From Azolla caroliniana (taxonomy: Eukaryota; Polypodiophyta), in NCBI GenBank assembly GCA_043228905.1, contig JBHGNT010000012.1, positions 12,524,001 to 12,588,000 of the forward strand: a stretch of DNA of 64,000 nt. The letters run 5' to 3'. Made by a program: the position numbers and the translations under genes. Positions 63,255 through 64,000 of the stretch are shown piece by piece; position 1 is the first letter of the stretch, and each line of letters opens with the position of its first letter. The notes below the pieces were generated by a model, which worked only from the letters and a program-made list of their open reading frames with translations, did not search any database and was not told the origin of the DNA.

Positions 63255-64000
63255 GCAGGCGTTCCGTATTTGTCGCGTTTGCTTTTTCCACCCACGCTTG
63301 GGCTTGTCGGCGTACCTCATCTTGCGCAGCCCAATCAGTCGTTTTTGTTTGCTGGCGTGTCGTGACTTGCTGCACTTCCGTCGTAATCGTATTGATAGTG
63401 GGCCCCTTTCCCTTGCGTGCTGGGCATTGCGTGGCATAATGTCCGGGTTGCTGACAAATAAAACAATGGATGCTTGATTCACCCTTCTCAGCTCCTGGTG
63501 GTGTGTGCCGCTCCCCTGGTGCTACTTGCTCCTCACGGTCCGACCTCGTTTGTCGGAATGTACGCGGTGGCTACTATTGGTCCCGTCGTTGTTCTTGGTG
63601 CTGCTCATTCCCCGAGCTTTCGTCGTAAGGCCAATGATCTCGATATTGTCGTGGCTTACCACGATAACCATTGAAGCCGCCCCGTTTGTTTGTCGGCTGG
63701 TGATTCTCGTAGCGCCGACCCCCTTCGGCGTAACTCGGATGTCCACGATAATCCTCTTCCTCTAGTTCGTCCTCTTCGGAATCGTTGTGATTTCGGCGAT
63801 TCCGGTGGTGCCGGTCCTCCCGTGGGTTGCGATCCTTATACCGTGGTCGGTCTTCTTGCCTCCTTTGTTCAGTCTGGTGTGGTTGACGCTGTATGTCCAT
63901 GCTGCGGACTGCGGGAATGGCTCTGTTTAACATATTGTATTCGCATTGGTCGACTGTGTGAGCCTTCGAGTGGCAGATTGGGCAGTGGATTCGCATATTG
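63255..64000 (-). pseudogene. G3 nucleocapsid, copy B (cut by window end)
   Basis: Copy of 29531-30277, resuming after C1. CFICQQPGHYATQC lies near 63428-63470 and CPICHSKAHTVDQC near 63953-63993, with the charged Arg/Glu linker between them. Gag itself lies beyond the window. Changes such as NERHQE to NEQHQE and DERSG to DESSG mark slight divergence. Confidence 0.78.

Larger units (their letters stand above)
44976..64000. repeat. tandem duplication, copy B (runs off the window)
   Basis: Copy of 16750-30277 plus the 5,510-bp C1 insertion and its 5-bp target duplication. It is a direct repeat adjoining copy A. It contains the same nested G0b, copia relics and G3 element, broken at the same stops except where noted. 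Confidence 0.88.

Overview
This window is plant nuclear DNA made almost entirely of transposable elements. I found no host gene, rRNA or functional tRNA gene. The evidence is Ty3/gypsy and Ty1/copia polyproteins (several with initiator-Met tRNA primer sites and polypurine tracts), a LINE reverse transcriptase, plant-style LTRs and abundant microsatellites. The chromodomain-bearing, Tf1/sushi/Tcn1-like gypsy family and the LINE type lean weakly towards a non-seed land plant. That is inference, and no species is claimed.

Family names used here: G0, G1, G2, G3 = four gypsy families; C1-C5 = copia elements; DT = a TIR DNA element. Layout: (1) 0.3-3.1 kb, LINE relic between two related copia LTRs, then a copia gag (C5). 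(2) 3.97-4.58 kb, 104-bp minisatellite. (3) 4.64-21.8 kb, two G0 deletion derivatives on the minus strand that share one LTR. That LTR is split by DT (7875-11610, 36-bp TIRs, 4-bp target duplication), which carries a long array of palindromes. The second G0 is split by the nearly complete G1a (13022-19976, target duplication TCCGA). (4) 22.5-26.8 kb, three copia relics. (5) 27.1-32.1 kb, G3 element plus a second G3-like gag. (6) 32162-37552, G2a with chromodomain. (7) 37.55-42.46 kb, plus-strand G1b in the order integrase-LTR-gag-RT. (8) 42.46-44.1 kb, plus-strand G2b 5' half. (9) 44.1-44.98 kb, degenerate minus-strand G1c. (10) 44.98-64.0 kb, near-identical copy of 16.75-30.28 kb, with a young copia (C1, 57740-63249) inserted into its G3 element.

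The large-scale structure is best explained as a 28.2-kb tandem duplication from unequal crossing-over between G1a and G1c. Copy A runs from about 16.75 to 44.98 kb; copy B starts at about 44.98 kb and leaves the window. The relative order of events is readable: G0, then G1a into G0b, then duplication, then C1 into copy B. DT entered the G0 LTR at an undetermined time. The most unusual items are DT with its covarying palindrome array, and the tRNA-like A/B-box modules carried by the G2 LTR and at 22.3 kb. Boundaries, identities and counts were read by eye; no alignment or database search was run.
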